From: Streptomyces sp. SID12501
GTDB taxonomy: Bacteria > Actinomycetota > Actinomycetes > Streptomycetales > Streptomycetaceae
DNA length: 43,273 nt
Direction of reading: 5' to 3'
Assembly: GCF_010550245.1 (NCBI RefSeq)
Contig: NZ_JAAGLU010000055.1
Span: 1 to 43,273 of the forward strand
The notes under the pieces were generated by a model. The model saw nothing but the letters and a program-made list of their open reading frames with translations. It had not been told where the DNA came from and made no database searches. Shown here piece by piece: positions 26,501 to 34,199 of this stretch (the stretch's first letter is position 1; every line of letters begins with the position of its first letter). Made by a program: the position numbers and the translations under genes.

Positions 26501-28016
26501 GCGGCCAGTGCTGTTGGAGCAGCAGGACGGGCACGGGCGCGGAACCGGGGACGGGACCGGGACTGGGACCGGGGCAGTCGACCCTGCCGCCGTACTGGCC
26601 GGAAAGCGGTTCGCGCTTCTCGGTGACGACGACGGCGCTGCGGTGGCCCAGGAGGTCGTGGCGCGGCTCGCCGGGCATGGCGCCGACGCGGTGGTCCTCG
26701 GGCCCGAACATCTGCTGAGCGAGGCGGACGGGCCGGTTGACGGGGTGCTGTACCTCGACCCGCTGGCCTCGTCCCGGCCGCCGGTGCTGCCCGACGCGTT
26801 CCCCGTGTTCAAGGCGGCCCTCGGGCTCGGCCCACGCTGGCTGTTCGCCGTACGGGTGGCCAAGGAAGGCGGCCCGGACGAGGCCGAGTTGAGGTCGGCC
26901 GGCCTGCACGGGCTCTTCCGGACGGTCGCCCGGGAGTACCCGGAGACGGACGCGCGGATCATCGACCTCACCGGCGATGACACAGGTGCCGCCGCTGTCG
27001 CCGACGCGCTGCTCGGCGAGCTGCTCGCCTCCGACCGCACCCCGGTCGTCCTGCGAACTGCCGTTGGGCGCCACGGACTTGAGCTGGTCGAAACCCCGCT
27101 GGGCGCGCTCGGCACCACCGGTGCGGGACCGGCCGGGGACGGTGCCGCAGAGGCCGCAGCCCTCGGACTGGACCGGGACAGTGTGGTGTTGCTGGTCGGC
27201 GGGGCGCGGGGCATCACCGCGAAGTTCGCCGCCGCGCTGGCGTCCGCCTCCCGCTGCCGGATCGAACTGCTCGGCCGCACACCCGCACCGGAGGGCCCGG
27301 AGGACGCGGCCACGGCAGCCGCCGGCACCCGGACCGAACTGCGGGCGGCCCTCGCGGCCCGGGGCGGACTGACCCCCGCCGAGATCAGCCGTGAGACCGA
27401 ACTCCTGCTCGCTCAGCGGGAGATCACTGCCACCCTCAACGAACTGGGGGCCCTCGGCAGCCCGGCCCGCTACCACTCCGTCGACTTCAGGGAACAGGAC
27501 GCGGCACTCCAGGCCGTAAAGGAGATCCACGCCGAACACGGCCGCCTCGACGGGGTCGTCTACGCGGCCGGGGTCATCGAGGACCGGCTCATCGCCGAGA
27601 AGACAGCCGAGTCCTTCCAGCGCGTCTACGGGACGAAGACCACCGGCGCCGAAACACTCCTCGCGGCACTGGAGCAACTCCCGAACAGGCCTGCCTTCGC
27701 AGTCCTGTTCGGCAGCATCTCCGCCGTCCTCGGCAACCGGGGCCAGGTCGACTACGCCGCCGCCAACGACGCCCTCCAGAGCCTCGGCGCCGCCTGGGCG
27801 TCCCGTACCGGGCAGCGGGCCCTGACCGTGCACTGGGGGCCGTGGGCGCCGACCGGCGGCCACACCGGCATGGTGACCCCCGAACTCGGGCGCGAGTACG
27901 CCCGGCGCGGGGTCAGGCTCATCGACCCCGAGGAGGGCACGGCCGCACTGCTCCGTGAACTGGCCTGGGGCGAGGAGTCGGCAGGCGCGGTCGTCTACAC
28001 CTCGTCGGGCTGGTAA
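20529..28016 (+). CDS. Iterative PKS/PUFA-like synthase A: ER-like x2, KS, AT, ACP, ACP, KR
   Basis: A 2495-residue megasynthase. Domains: (1) residues 5-300, a nitronate-monooxygenase-like barrel with weak motifs (ARGSDGGGRIG, VWARGGIGPRTAAAAVAGG); (2) 329-682, a PfaD-like flavin enoyl-reductase with canonical FEGSECGGHVGPR (His475); (3) 707-1152 ketosynthase, DAACASS (Cys896), EAHGTGT, GHTKCAAG; (4) 1276-1577 acyltransferase, GHSYGE (Ser1369) and AFHS, a malonyl-type signature; (5,6) two ACPs, LSIDSIKR (Ser1792, Ser1900); (7) about 2020-2494 ketoreductase with a structural half, GGARGIT, and Ser2396/Tyr2409/Asn2413. KS-AT-ACPn-KR is the order of PfaA in polyunsaturated fatty acid synthases. 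ATG at 20529 is chosen for its GGAGA site, though spacing is tight; a GTG frame extends to 20472. Ends 5 nt before synthase B. Confidence 0.93.
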   Translation: MTSAVRAVDMIIGVTPFGEPDARLAAAVSRAGGLGVLDLGLGDRRARDALARIRRLAELSTPSTPDFRYGVRIGPHCRLTPADLAGDGGPDTVILASDISHVTDVVDDSGAFWSVAEVAARHRVLVEVTDLAEALAAVRSGAHGLIARGSDGGGRIGDLSTFVLLQRLLAEPGIDLPVWARGGIGPRTAAAAVAGGAAGVVLDSQLALLAESSLPEATAAALRSMDGSETVVVSGHRVLHRRGPDAPSVPAGDPAAVAAMLGAQDPRTQLLPVGQDGFLAARFADRWGDTTRTVRALTDAVRDVVQDGVRGDVRDAVGDLGPARALRAGSPMSRALGTRLPVAQGPMTRVSDQARFAAAVAGGGALPFVALALASGEQTRTMLAETREAVGGDRPWGVGVLGFAPEELRNAQLEAVRELRPTHAIIAGGRPAQAEALERAGISTFLHVPSPGLLKQFLEAGARRFVFEGSECGGHVGPRGSFPLWEAQLAVIDDYLAGAKDSDAERIEVFFAGGVHDERSAAMVAALAAPLTARGASVGVLMGTAYLFTEEAVACGAVQPLFQRQVVDATSTALLETAPGHATRCVPSPFSDNYREFEAELRTSGVPDRQIWERLERLNVGRLRIASKGIERDTEGELAAVDEQRQLAEGMFMAGEVAVLRSATTTIDALHHSVAGGAADFLTGRAAELRERLGVHPPEEVPAPAPLDVAVVGMACMFPDAPDLAAFWANVLGGHDAVGEVPADRWDPAVHYSAEAGDGGVTPSKWGGFLPRIPFDPLSYGIPPTSLGSIEPVQLLALEAARRALAHAGYGDRGREFDRSRTSVVFGAEAGSDLSNAGTLRAVLPSYYGKVPDGLADQLPRLTEDSFPGMLSNVISGRIANRLDLGGANFTVDAACASSLAAVDVACKELVGGTSDVVLCGGADLHNGINDYVLFSSVHALSPTGRSRAFDSSADGIALGEGVACVVLKRLADAERDGDRIYGVIKGVGSSSDGRSLGLTAPRPEGQRAALQRAYRNAGVSPAQVGLVEAHGTGTVVGDRTELAILSEVFSEAGAKSGAVALGSVKSQIGHTKCAAGLAGLIKTVLALHTGVKPPTLHVSKPNSAWEAGSSPFVFHGQARPWAAPARERLAGLSAFGFGGTNFHVVLEAYADSAPPAHGLDAWPAELFTFRAADPAGARRAIEDVLKAAQDEQSSWRLRDLALAASRRSDARHEPVQVAVVATDTAGLVGQLRRALAGEHDPRAGVHLAQNQQNQQNQQNQQNQQGRQSRQETSGQVAFLFPGQGSQRTGMLADVFVALPELQYYLELGSDHADLLYPPTAFDDTTRDRQHTALTDTRVAQPALGIAGLAAHALLTTAGVRPDMAAGHSYGELVALSAAGALDPEALLALSAERATAILSAAGEANGDDPGTMAAVSAGAEDVTAALLAADAPASVVVANRNSPEQTVISGPTEAVDEAVRLLRAAGLGAKRIPVACAFHSPLVAGAGELFATALAQQPVRAPEFTVWSNRTAAPYGADADAVRAELAAQIGAPVGFVAQIEAMYEAGARIFVEAGPGSVLTRLVGQILGDRPHRTVACEPRPDSGLRGWLDALAQLAVAGLPVRTGWLFHGRDAVDATRTKAPKRPGWTVDGHLVRTAAGDLLPGALAPARRVVETTTVTANHQDGTPAGGRDALISEFLRASREMVAAQRDVLLTYFGAAPGQWIPGPSAPEPLRMEQAQDQQGVAVPPTYPPALYAVPEPAPVLVPAAVGFTEADVLGVVLEIISERTGYPVDMIEPDLDLEADLSIDSIKRAEIAGELAQRLGVGGGGDLTVLGDAELEELAKARTAASVTAWLAARLTTAMSQPASAPVLVPAAVGFTEADVLGVVLEIISERTGYPVDMIEPDLDLEADLSIDSIKRAEIAGELAQRLGVGGASDLTVLGDAELEDLAKARTAASVTAWLTVRLTGPGEAEEHAVEQGAAPQSLRPEAAEVSTEVIGEAPKRFQLRPVLLEQQDGHGRGTGDGTGTGTGAVDPAAVLAGKRFALLGDDDGAAVAQEVVARLAGHGADAVVLGPEHLLSEADGPVDGVLYLDPLASSRPPVLPDAFPVFKAALGLGPRWLFAVRVAKEGGPDEAELRSAGLHGLFRTVAREYPETDARIIDLTGDDTGAAAVADALLGELLASDRTPVVLRTAVGRHGLELVETPLGALGTTGAGPAGDGAAEAAALGLDRDSVVLLVGGARGITAKFAAALASASRCRIELLGRTPAPEGPEDAATAAAGTRTELRAALAARGGLTPAEISRETELLLAQREITATLNELGALGSPARYHSVDFREQDAALQAVKEIHAEHGRLDGVVYAAGVIEDRLIAEKTAESFQRVYGTKTTGAETLLAALEQLPNRPAFAVLFGSISAVLGNRGQVDYAAANDALQSLGAAWASRTGQRALTVHWGPWAPTGGHTGMVTPELGREYARRGVRLIDPEEGTAALLRELAWGEESAGAVVYTSSGW
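24276..24320 (+). repeat. Five 9-bp repeats encoding (QNQ)5 in the KS-AT linker
   Basis: Five consecutive units of CAGAACCAG or CAGAACCAA encode Gln-Asn-Gln five times between the KS and AT domains of synthase A. The first two units end in CAG and the last three in CAA, so the tract has expanded in steps. It is a flexible, probably disordered linker and a likely slippage site; length changes remain in frame. Confidence 0.9.
25758..26381 (+). repeat. 300-bp tandem repeat encoding the two ACPs
   Basis: Two copies, 25758-26057 and 26082-26381, with an exact 324-bp (108-codon) period. By eye about 170 bases from 25782 are identical, and differences cluster at the 3' ends. The copies use unusual codons for this gene (GAT CTT GAT, AGT ATC, GCT GGT) and are less GC-rich than the flanks. 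They encode the two carrier domains with LSIDSIKR phosphopantetheine sites. Confidence 0.93.
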
Positions 28017-28021
28017 CCGGC

Positions 28022-31000
28022 ATGACTGATCGTCACACACGGTCAGCGGGTGGCACGTCGACGCCCGTGGCCATCGTGGGCATGTCGGTGCTGCTCCCCG
28101 GCGCAGCCGACCTCGACTCCTACTGGCGGAACCTGCTCGCCGGTACGGACGCCATCACCGAAGTGCCGGACGGGCGTTGGGACGCGGACGCCTACTACCG
28201 GCCCGACTCCGTCGGCGGCCGTGCCGTCGCCGACCAGGTGTACTGCCGGCGCGGCGGGTTCGTGGACGAGCTGGCGGAGGTGGAGGTGACCCGGTTCGGG
28301 ATCATGCCGAACTCCGTCTCCGGCACCGAGCCCGACCAGCTCATCGCCCTCAACGTGGCCGCCGCCGCCCTCGCCGACGCGGGTGGCGACGACCACCTTC
28401 CCGACCGGCACCGCATCGGCGTGGTCCTCGGCCGGGGCGGCTACCTCACGCCCGGACTCGTCCGGCTCGACCAGCGGGTCCGTACGGCAGGCCAACTGGT
28501 CCGCACGCTCGGCGAGTTGATGCCGGAGCTGGATGCCGCCCAACTCGACCGTGTTCGTACGGCGTTCACGGACCGGCTCGGTCCCGACAGCCCCGAGTCG
28601 GCGATCGGGCTCGTCCCCAACCTCGCCGCCTCGCGGGTCGCCAACCGGCTCGACCTGCGTGGACCCGCGTACACCGTGGACGCGGCCTGCGCCTCCTCGC
28701 TGGTGGCCGTGGACCAGGCGGTGAACGAACTGGCGTCCGGACGCTGCGACCTGATGCTGGCCGGGGGAGTCCACCACTGCCACGACATCACCCTGTGGAG
28801 CGTCTTCTCACAACTCCGCGCCCTCTCGCCCAGCCAGCGCATCCGCCCCTTCCACCGGGACGCCGACGGCATCCTGATCGGTGAGGGCACCGGCGTGGTC
28901 GTGCTCAAGCGTCTCGCCGACGCCGAGCGCGACGGAGACAGGATCTACGCCGTCATCCGGGGCACCGGCGTGGCCAGCGACGGCCGCGCCGCCGGGCTCG
29001 TCAACCCCGACCCCGGCGGTCAGACCCACGCCGTACGCCAGGCCTGGCGGGCCGCCGGACTCGACCCCGCCCGGCCAGGTTCGGTCGGCCTCCTGGAGGC
29101 CCACGGCACGGCGACCCCCGCCGGAGACGCCGCCGAACTGGCCACACTGGCCGAGGTGTTCGGGCCCAGGGAGAACGAAGGTGCGGGCGGCAGCGGTCCG
29201 GCGGTGATCGGCTCCGTGAAGTCGATGATCGGGCACACCATGCCCGCCGCCGGGGTCGCGGGCCTGGTCAAGGCCGCCCTCGCCGTCCACCACGGCATGC
29301 TCCTGCCCACCCTCCACTGCGACGACCCGCACCCGGCCCTCGCGGCCACCCGTTTCCGCCCGCTGGACCGGGCGGTGCCCTGGGAGACGACGGACGGGCA
29401 GCCGGTACGGCGGGCGGCGGTCAACGCGTTCGGGTTCGGCGGGATCAACGCCCATGTGGTGCTGGAGGAGGCGCCCGGGGCGCGTACGCGGAAGGCGACT
29501 TCCCCCCGGCCTTCCCCTGAGTCTTCGTCCGGGCCTTCGTCCGGGCGGACGGTGACCGTCGTCGAGCCCGAGCGCGTCCTCCTGCTCGCCGCCGACACCC
29601 CCGAGGCCCTCGCCGCTCTGCTTGACACGGACGACACGGCCGTACTCGCCGCCGGTCTCGACGCCACCCGTACACATCCGCAGGCCGGGCCCGCCCGGCT
29701 CGGCATCGTCGACCCGACCGCGAAGCGGCTCACGCTGGCGCGCCGGGCGATCGCCAAGGGGCGGGCATGGCAGGGCCGTAGCGACGTCTGGTTCCGGCCG
29801 GAACCGCTACGGGCTTATGCGGAAGGGGAATTGGGAGGTCTGGCCTTCGTCTTCCCAGGCCTCGAAGGTGACTTCGAGCCCCGCGTCGACGACATCGCCG
29901 CACACTTCGGTCTGGACGGTGTGCTCCCGACCGGCGAACGGGCCGAGGTCGGGGACGTGGGCCGGCACGGATTCGGGGTCGTCGGGGTCGGGCTGCTGCT
30001 CGACCGTGCGCTGCGCCGCATGGGCGTCGTCCCCGACGCGGTGGCCGGACACAGCGTCGGCGAGTGGACGGCGATGACGGCCGCCGGACTGTACGACGGC
30101 GACGAGGTCGGCGCCTTCATGGCGACCTTCGACCCCGACACGGTGACCGTGCCGGGGCTGGCGTTCGGGGCACTCGGCACGTCCGCCGAACGGGTCCTCG
30201 CGGCGCTCGCCGAGGAGGGCTGGGCTGACGCCGGGATCGTGCTCTCGCACGACAACGCGCCGAGTCAGTCGATGGTGTGCGGCCCTGCTCCCGCGGTCGA
30301 GGAGTTCGTCCGGGCGTTCCGTGCCCGGGGTGTGCTCAGCCAGGTGCTGCCCTTCCAATCCGGCTTCCACACACCGATGCTGGCGCCCTACCTGGCCCCG
30401 ATCCAGCAGGCCGCGAGCCTCTTCCGGCTCCAGCCGCCCATGGTTCCGGTCTGGTCGGGGACGACGGCGGCGCCCTTCCCGGCGGCCGAACCGGCGGTGC
30501 GTGAGCTGTTCGTACGGCATCTGCTGGAACCGGTGCGTTTCCGGCAACTGGTCGAGGCCATGTACGCGGCCGGACACCGGACCTTCATCCAGGTCGGCAC
30601 CGGCCAGCTCGGCTCCCTCATCGGCGACACGCTGGCGGGGCGCGATCATCTGGTCGTCGCCGCCAACTCCCCGCACCGTGACGGGCTCGCCCAACTCCGC
30701 CGCGTGGCAACAGCGTTGTGGGTGTCGGGGAGGCCGACGGCACCGGCACTGCCGCGCTCCGCCACCAGTAACGCCACCGCCGACTCCGCTCACCACGCTG
30801 CCGGTCCCCCCGACCGCTCCGCGGACCCGGCCCTCCCCGGTAACTCCGTGCGGGGGGATCGGCCGTCCAACCGCCCGCCCGTCCGCCTCGACCTGGGCGG
30901 CGCCCTCGTCTCCCTCGGCGAACCGACGCTCACGCGACTGCGCGCCGAACTGAGTTCGGGGCTGAACCTCGCGGGGCCTGCGGCCACCGGGGCACCGGCC

Positions 31001-33049
31001 GCCGCCGCGCTGCCGGGCGCCGTCCCGTCGCCGGTTCCCGCCTCGGCGCCGGTGACGGACCGACGGAGGCGTGCCGCCGGGGTGTTGGGCGTCACGGAGA
31101 TACCCGCTGCCGCCGGCCTCCCGGGCGCCGCCGCGCTGACGTCATCGCTGGACGCGCTCGCGGGCCGCTTCCCTGCCGCCGCCGAACTCGGCGCCCTGCT
31201 ACGGGAGACGGCGGACACCGCCGCCGAGCTGATCGGTGCGGGCCGTCGCCGCCCGGGTTCCGCCGCGGCCTACGCCGGGAGTACCACGCAGGATCCGGGC
31301 GGCCTCGCCCCGGGCTTCGCCACCCCCGAGTCTCTGTCCCCGCTCCCGCACCACCGATCGACCGCCCTCACCACCCGACCGCTCCCCCCGACACCGCCCG
31401 CCGAGGCCACCCCACCCCCTTGGCGCACCACGGTCCGCGTATCCCCGGACACCATGCCGTACCTCCTCGACCACTGCTTCTTCCCGCAGCGCCCCGGCTG
31501 GCCGGACGTGGCCGACCGGTGGCCGGTGGTCCCGGCGACGACGATCGTGCAGCACATGATGGATGAGGCCCGGCGAGCGGCGGAGCAGACCGACCCCGGA
31601 ACCCGAGCTGTCGCCGTCGCCGTCCACGGTGCCCGTTTCGACCAGTGGCTCACCGCCACCCCACCCCGCGACGTGGACGTGACAGTCACCCCCGTCCCCG
31701 CGACCCCCACCCACCGTGCCGTCTCCTTCGGCCCCCGAGCCCGAGCCACCGTCGAACTCGCCACCGCCTACCCGGAGTCGGCAGCCCACCCCACCCCCTG
31801 GCCCGTCGACGCCACCACCGAACGCACCCCCGACCACACCGCCGCCCAGCTCTACGCCGAACGCTGGATGTTCCACGGCCCGGCGTTCCAGGGGGTCACC
31901 GAACTCACCGCGCTGGGCGAGGCGCACGTACGGGGAGTCATCACGACCCCGCCCGCGCCGGGCTCACTCCTCGACAACGTCGGCCAGATCCTCGGGTACT
32001 GGATCATGGCGACGCGTACCGAGCGGACGGTCGTGTTCCCGGTCGGAATGCGGGAGATGAGGTTCTACGGGCCGCACCCCGAACCCGGCACAGACGTCGA
32101 CTGCTTCGTCCGGATCACCTCGCTCACCGACACCGTCCTCGAAGCCGACGTCCAACTGACCGTCGGTGGCCAGATCTGGGCCGTGATCGGCGGCTGGTAC
32201 GACCGGCGCTTCGACAACGACCCGCAGACCAGGCCCGTCGAACGCTTCCCCGAGCGCAACACCCTCTCCCAGGCTCGGCCGGACGGCTGGGTTCTGCTAC
32301 ACGAACGCTGGCCCGACCTCGCCTCGCGCGACCTCATCATGCGCAACTCCCTCGGAGGGGAGGAGCGTTCGCAGTACGAGCGGCACGCGCCGCGCGGTCG
32401 CCGGCAGTGGCTGCTCGGCCGGATCGCCGCCAAGGACGCCGTGCGGCGGTGGCTCTGGGAACGGGAGGGCGAGGGGGACGTGTTCCCGGCCGAGATCCAG
32501 GTGCACAACGACGCGACCGGGCGGCCGTACGTCACCGGGACGCACGGCCGGACCCTGCCCCCGCTGGACATCTCGCTCGCCCACCGGGCCGAGGCAGGGG
32601 TGGCGATCGTACGGCGGACCCGGCCCGGTTCCGTCCTCGGCGGAGGTCCGGGTACAGGGCCCGGGATCGACATCGAGGAGGTCGTCGAGCGGGACGCCTC
32701 GACCCTGGCCACCGCCCTCGGTCCGGCCGAACTCGCCCTGCTCCGGGCCAGGTCGGCCGCCGGCGGGGAGTCCGAGGCGCTCTGGTTCACCCGTTTCTGG
32801 GCCGCCAAGGAAGCCGTCGCGAAGGCGGAGGGCACCGGATTCGGTGGCCGGCCAAGGGACTTCGCGGTACGTGAGACCACGGACGCGGGCGACCGGCTCA
32901 CGGTCTCCGGACGGCTCGCACCCGCCTACACCGTGCACTGCGAGCAGACGGGCAATCCCGCCGGACTGCCCGACAGGGAGTACGTCGTGGCCTGGACAAC
33001 CGGACCGGCCGAAGAAGTCACAGCACAAGAAGGGGAGTTGGAGCGATGA
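28022..33049 (+). CDS. Iterative PKS-like synthase B: KS, AT, DH, PPTase
   Basis: A 1675-residue megasynthase. Residues 16-483 are a second ketosynthase with DAACASS (Cys223), EAHGTAT and IGHTMPAAG, so it looks catalytic rather than a chain-length-factor. Residues 606-903 are an acyltransferase, GHSVGE (Ser678) and GFHTP. A Pro/Ala-rich linker (904-1135) leads to a double-hotdog dehydratase, LLDHCFF (His1151) and LLDNVGQ (Asp1318). Residues about 1430-1665 form a phosphopantetheinyl transferase with GIDIEEV (Asp1550) and FWAAKEAVAKAEG. The DH-PPTase end recalls enediyne PKSs, whereas PUFA PfaC carries KS-CLF-DH-DH. It has no ACP, so it must act on the carriers of synthase A or the free ACP. 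Starts 5 nt after synthase A and overlaps the ACP gene (ATGA). Confidence 0.93.
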   Translation: MTDRHTRSAGGTSTPVAIVGMSVLLPGAADLDSYWRNLLAGTDAITEVPDGRWDADAYYRPDSVGGRAVADQVYCRRGGFVDELAEVEVTRFGIMPNSVSGTEPDQLIALNVAAAALADAGGDDHLPDRHRIGVVLGRGGYLTPGLVRLDQRVRTAGQLVRTLGELMPELDAAQLDRVRTAFTDRLGPDSPESAIGLVPNLAASRVANRLDLRGPAYTVDAACASSLVAVDQAVNELASGRCDLMLAGGVHHCHDITLWSVFSQLRALSPSQRIRPFHRDADGILIGEGTGVVVLKRLADAERDGDRIYAVIRGTGVASDGRAAGLVNPDPGGQTHAVRQAWRAAGLDPARPGSVGLLEAHGTATPAGDAAELATLAEVFGPRENEGAGGSGPAVIGSVKSMIGHTMPAAGVAGLVKAALAVHHGMLLPTLHCDDPHPALAATRFRPLDRAVPWETTDGQPVRRAAVNAFGFGGINAHVVLEEAPGARTRKATSPRPSPESSSGPSSGRTVTVVEPERVLLLAADTPEALAALLDTDDTAVLAAGLDATRTHPQAGPARLGIVDPTAKRLTLARRAIAKGRAWQGRSDVWFRPEPLRAYAEGELGGLAFVFPGLEGDFEPRVDDIAAHFGLDGVLPTGERAEVGDVGRHGFGVVGVGLLLDRALRRMGVVPDAVAGHSVGEWTAMTAAGLYDGDEVGAFMATFDPDTVTVPGLAFGALGTSAERVLAALAEEGWADAGIVLSHDNAPSQSMVCGPAPAVEEFVRAFRARGVLSQVLPFQSGFHTPMLAPYLAPIQQAASLFRLQPPMVPVWSGTTAAPFPAAEPAVRELFVRHLLEPVRFRQLVEAMYAAGHRTFIQVGTGQLGSLIGDTLAGRDHLVVAANSPHRDGLAQLRRVATALWVSGRPTAPALPRSATSNATADSAHHAAGPPDRSADPALPGNSVRGDRPSNRPPVRLDLGGALVSLGEPTLTRLRAELSSGLNLAGPAATGAPAAAALPGAVPSPVPASAPVTDRRRRAAGVLGVTEIPAAAGLPGAAALTSSLDALAGRFPAAAELGALLRETADTAAELIGAGRRRPGSAAAYAGSTTQDPGGLAPGFATPESLSPLPHHRSTALTTRPLPPTPPAEATPPPWRTTVRVSPDTMPYLLDHCFFPQRPGWPDVADRWPVVPATTIVQHMMDEARRAAEQTDPGTRAVAVAVHGARFDQWLTATPPRDVDVTVTPVPATPTHRAVSFGPRARATVELATAYPESAAHPTPWPVDATTERTPDHTAAQLYAERWMFHGPAFQGVTELTALGEAHVRGVITTPPAPGSLLDNVGQILGYWIMATRTERTVVFPVGMREMRFYGPHPEPGTDVDCFVRITSLTDTVLEADVQLTVGGQIWAVIGGWYDRRFDNDPQTRPVERFPERNTLSQARPDGWVLLHERWPDLASRDLIMRNSLGGEERSQYERHAPRGRRQWLLGRIAAKDAVRRWLWEREGEGDVFPAEIQVHNDATGRPYVTGTHGRTLPPLDISLAHRAEAGVAIVRRTRPGSVLGGGPGTGPGIDIEEVVERDASTLATALGPAELALLRARSAAGGESEALWFTRFWAAKEAVAKAEGTGFGGRPRDFAVRETTDAGDRLTVSGRLAPAYTVHCEQTGNPAGLPDREYVVAWTTGPAEEVTAQEGELER

Positions 33050-33369
33050 CCAGCCTCAACGGGCACACGACCGGAACCGTTGGCGAGGAGGCGGTGCTCG
33101 CCGACATCAGGGGCATGCTCGCGGTCCTCCTCGACGAGTACGGCCTCGACGACGTCGAGATCCGTATGGACACCACCTTCAACCGGGACCTGGAGCTGGA
33201 GAGCATCGACCTGGTGACCCTGGCGGGGCTGCTGGAGGAGAAGTACGGCAACCGGGTCAACTTCGCCGAGTTCCTGGCCGACATGGACTTCGACGAGATC
33301 ATCGAACTCACCGTCGGACGGCTCGTCGAGCACGTCGTCGCCAGTCTCAAAGCGGCGGAGGCGGGCTGA
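33046..33369 (+). CDS. Free-standing acyl carrier protein
   Basis: A 107-residue acyl carrier protein. It has the four-helix pattern and the phosphopantetheine serine in LELESIDLVTLA (Ser53); DLELESIDL replaces the DSL of fatty-acid ACPs and differs from the DSIK of the embedded carriers. The PPTase domain of synthase B is the obvious activator. The ATG overlaps the synthase B stop, so stoichiometry is translationally linked. A starter-loading or offloading role is likely but unproven. Confidence 0.93.
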   Translation: MTSLNGHTTGTVGEEAVLADIRGMLAVLLDEYGLDDVEIRMDTTFNRDLELESIDLVTLAGLLEEKYGNRVNFAEFLADMDFDEIIELTVGRLVEHVVASLKAAEAG

Positions 33370-33371
33370 CC

Positions 33372-34199
33372 ATGGCGATCGTAGACATCGGCGGCGGCCT
33401 CAGGCTGCACGCCCAGCGCATCGGCCCGCGCGGCGGACGGCCGGTCACCGCGACCGCCGTACTCGTGCACGGCCTGCTCACCGACAGTCTGGCCAGCTAC
33501 TACTTCACCGTGGCACCGGCGTTCGCCGCCTCCGGCATCGACGTCGTCATGTTCGACCTGCGCGGCCACGGCCGCTCAACCCGCCCCGCCACCGGCTACA
33601 CCCTCGACGACAACATCGACGACCTGGAGGCCCTCCTCGACCGTCTGGAGGTGACCGGCCCGGTCCATCTCGTCGGCAACTCCTACGGCGGGACAGTCGC
33701 GTTCGGATACGCGGCCCGCCACCCCGAGCGCGCCGCCAGTGTCTCCCTCATCGAGTCGGAGCCGGCCACCGCCGCCTGGGCGGGCAAACTCGACAGCATC
33801 CTCGGCCGGGTCATGCACGAACTCGCCCACAACGAGGCCGAGGCCATCGCCTGGATCACCGCCAACCGCAGCCAGAACACCGCCCGCCTCGCCAAGGGCG
33901 CCGCCCGACTGGCCCGCGAGACCACCCTCGCCCAGGACATCCCGGCCAGCCGCGTACTGAGTGACGCCGAGATAAGTTCCGTACGCTGCCCAGTGCTTGG
34001 CGTGTACGGGGGTGACTCGGACCTCGCCGAACTGGCGCCCTGGATGGAGTCCGTGCTGCCCGACTGCCGGACCGTCGTCGTGCCGGGGCACGAACACTCC
34101 GTGCTCGTCGAGGCGTCGGGGACGGTCGGCGGGCACATCCTGTCGCTCATCCTCGGGGCGACCGCTCCGGTGCAGCTGGCGGGGGCGGAAGCGCGGTGA
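33372..34199 (+). CDS. Alpha/beta hydrolase, probable thioesterase or acyltransferase
   Basis: A 275-residue alpha/beta-hydrolase. The nucleophile elbow is LVGNSYGG (Ser104), the oxyanion region LVHGLLTDS, the acid GGDSD (Asp215 or Asp217), and the base in VPGHEHSV (His240 or His242). In a synthase operon lacking an integrated thioesterase it is the natural candidate to release the finished chain from an ACP, or to transfer it to an alcohol. DLRGHGRSTRPATGY is typical of the esterase/thioesterase branch. It begins 2 nt after the ACP gene and shares GTGA with the glycosyltransferase gene. Confidence 0.9.
   Translation: MAIVDIGGGLRLHAQRIGPRGGRPVTATAVLVHGLLTDSLASYYFTVAPAFAASGIDVVMFDLRGHGRSTRPATGYTLDDNIDDLEALLDRLEVTGPVHLVGNSYGGTVAFGYAARHPERAASVSLIESEPATAAWAGKLDSILGRVMHELAHNEAEAIAWITANRSQNTARLAKGAARLARETTLAQDIPASRVLSDAEISSVRCPVLGVYGGDSDLAELAPWMESVLPDCRTVVVPGHEHSVLVEASGTVGGHILSLILGATAPVQLAGAEAR

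Noticed and set aside
24777..28040. A 1087-residue antisense protein opposite synthase A
   Set aside because: Gly/Arg-rich shadow of the PKS coding strand in high-GC DNA, with no domain motifs.
20529..33049. A canonical eicosapentaenoic acid synthase
   Set aside because: No chain-length factor and no pair of FabA-like dehydratases; instead a single double-hotdog DH and a PPTase. The PUFA label fits the architecture only in part.
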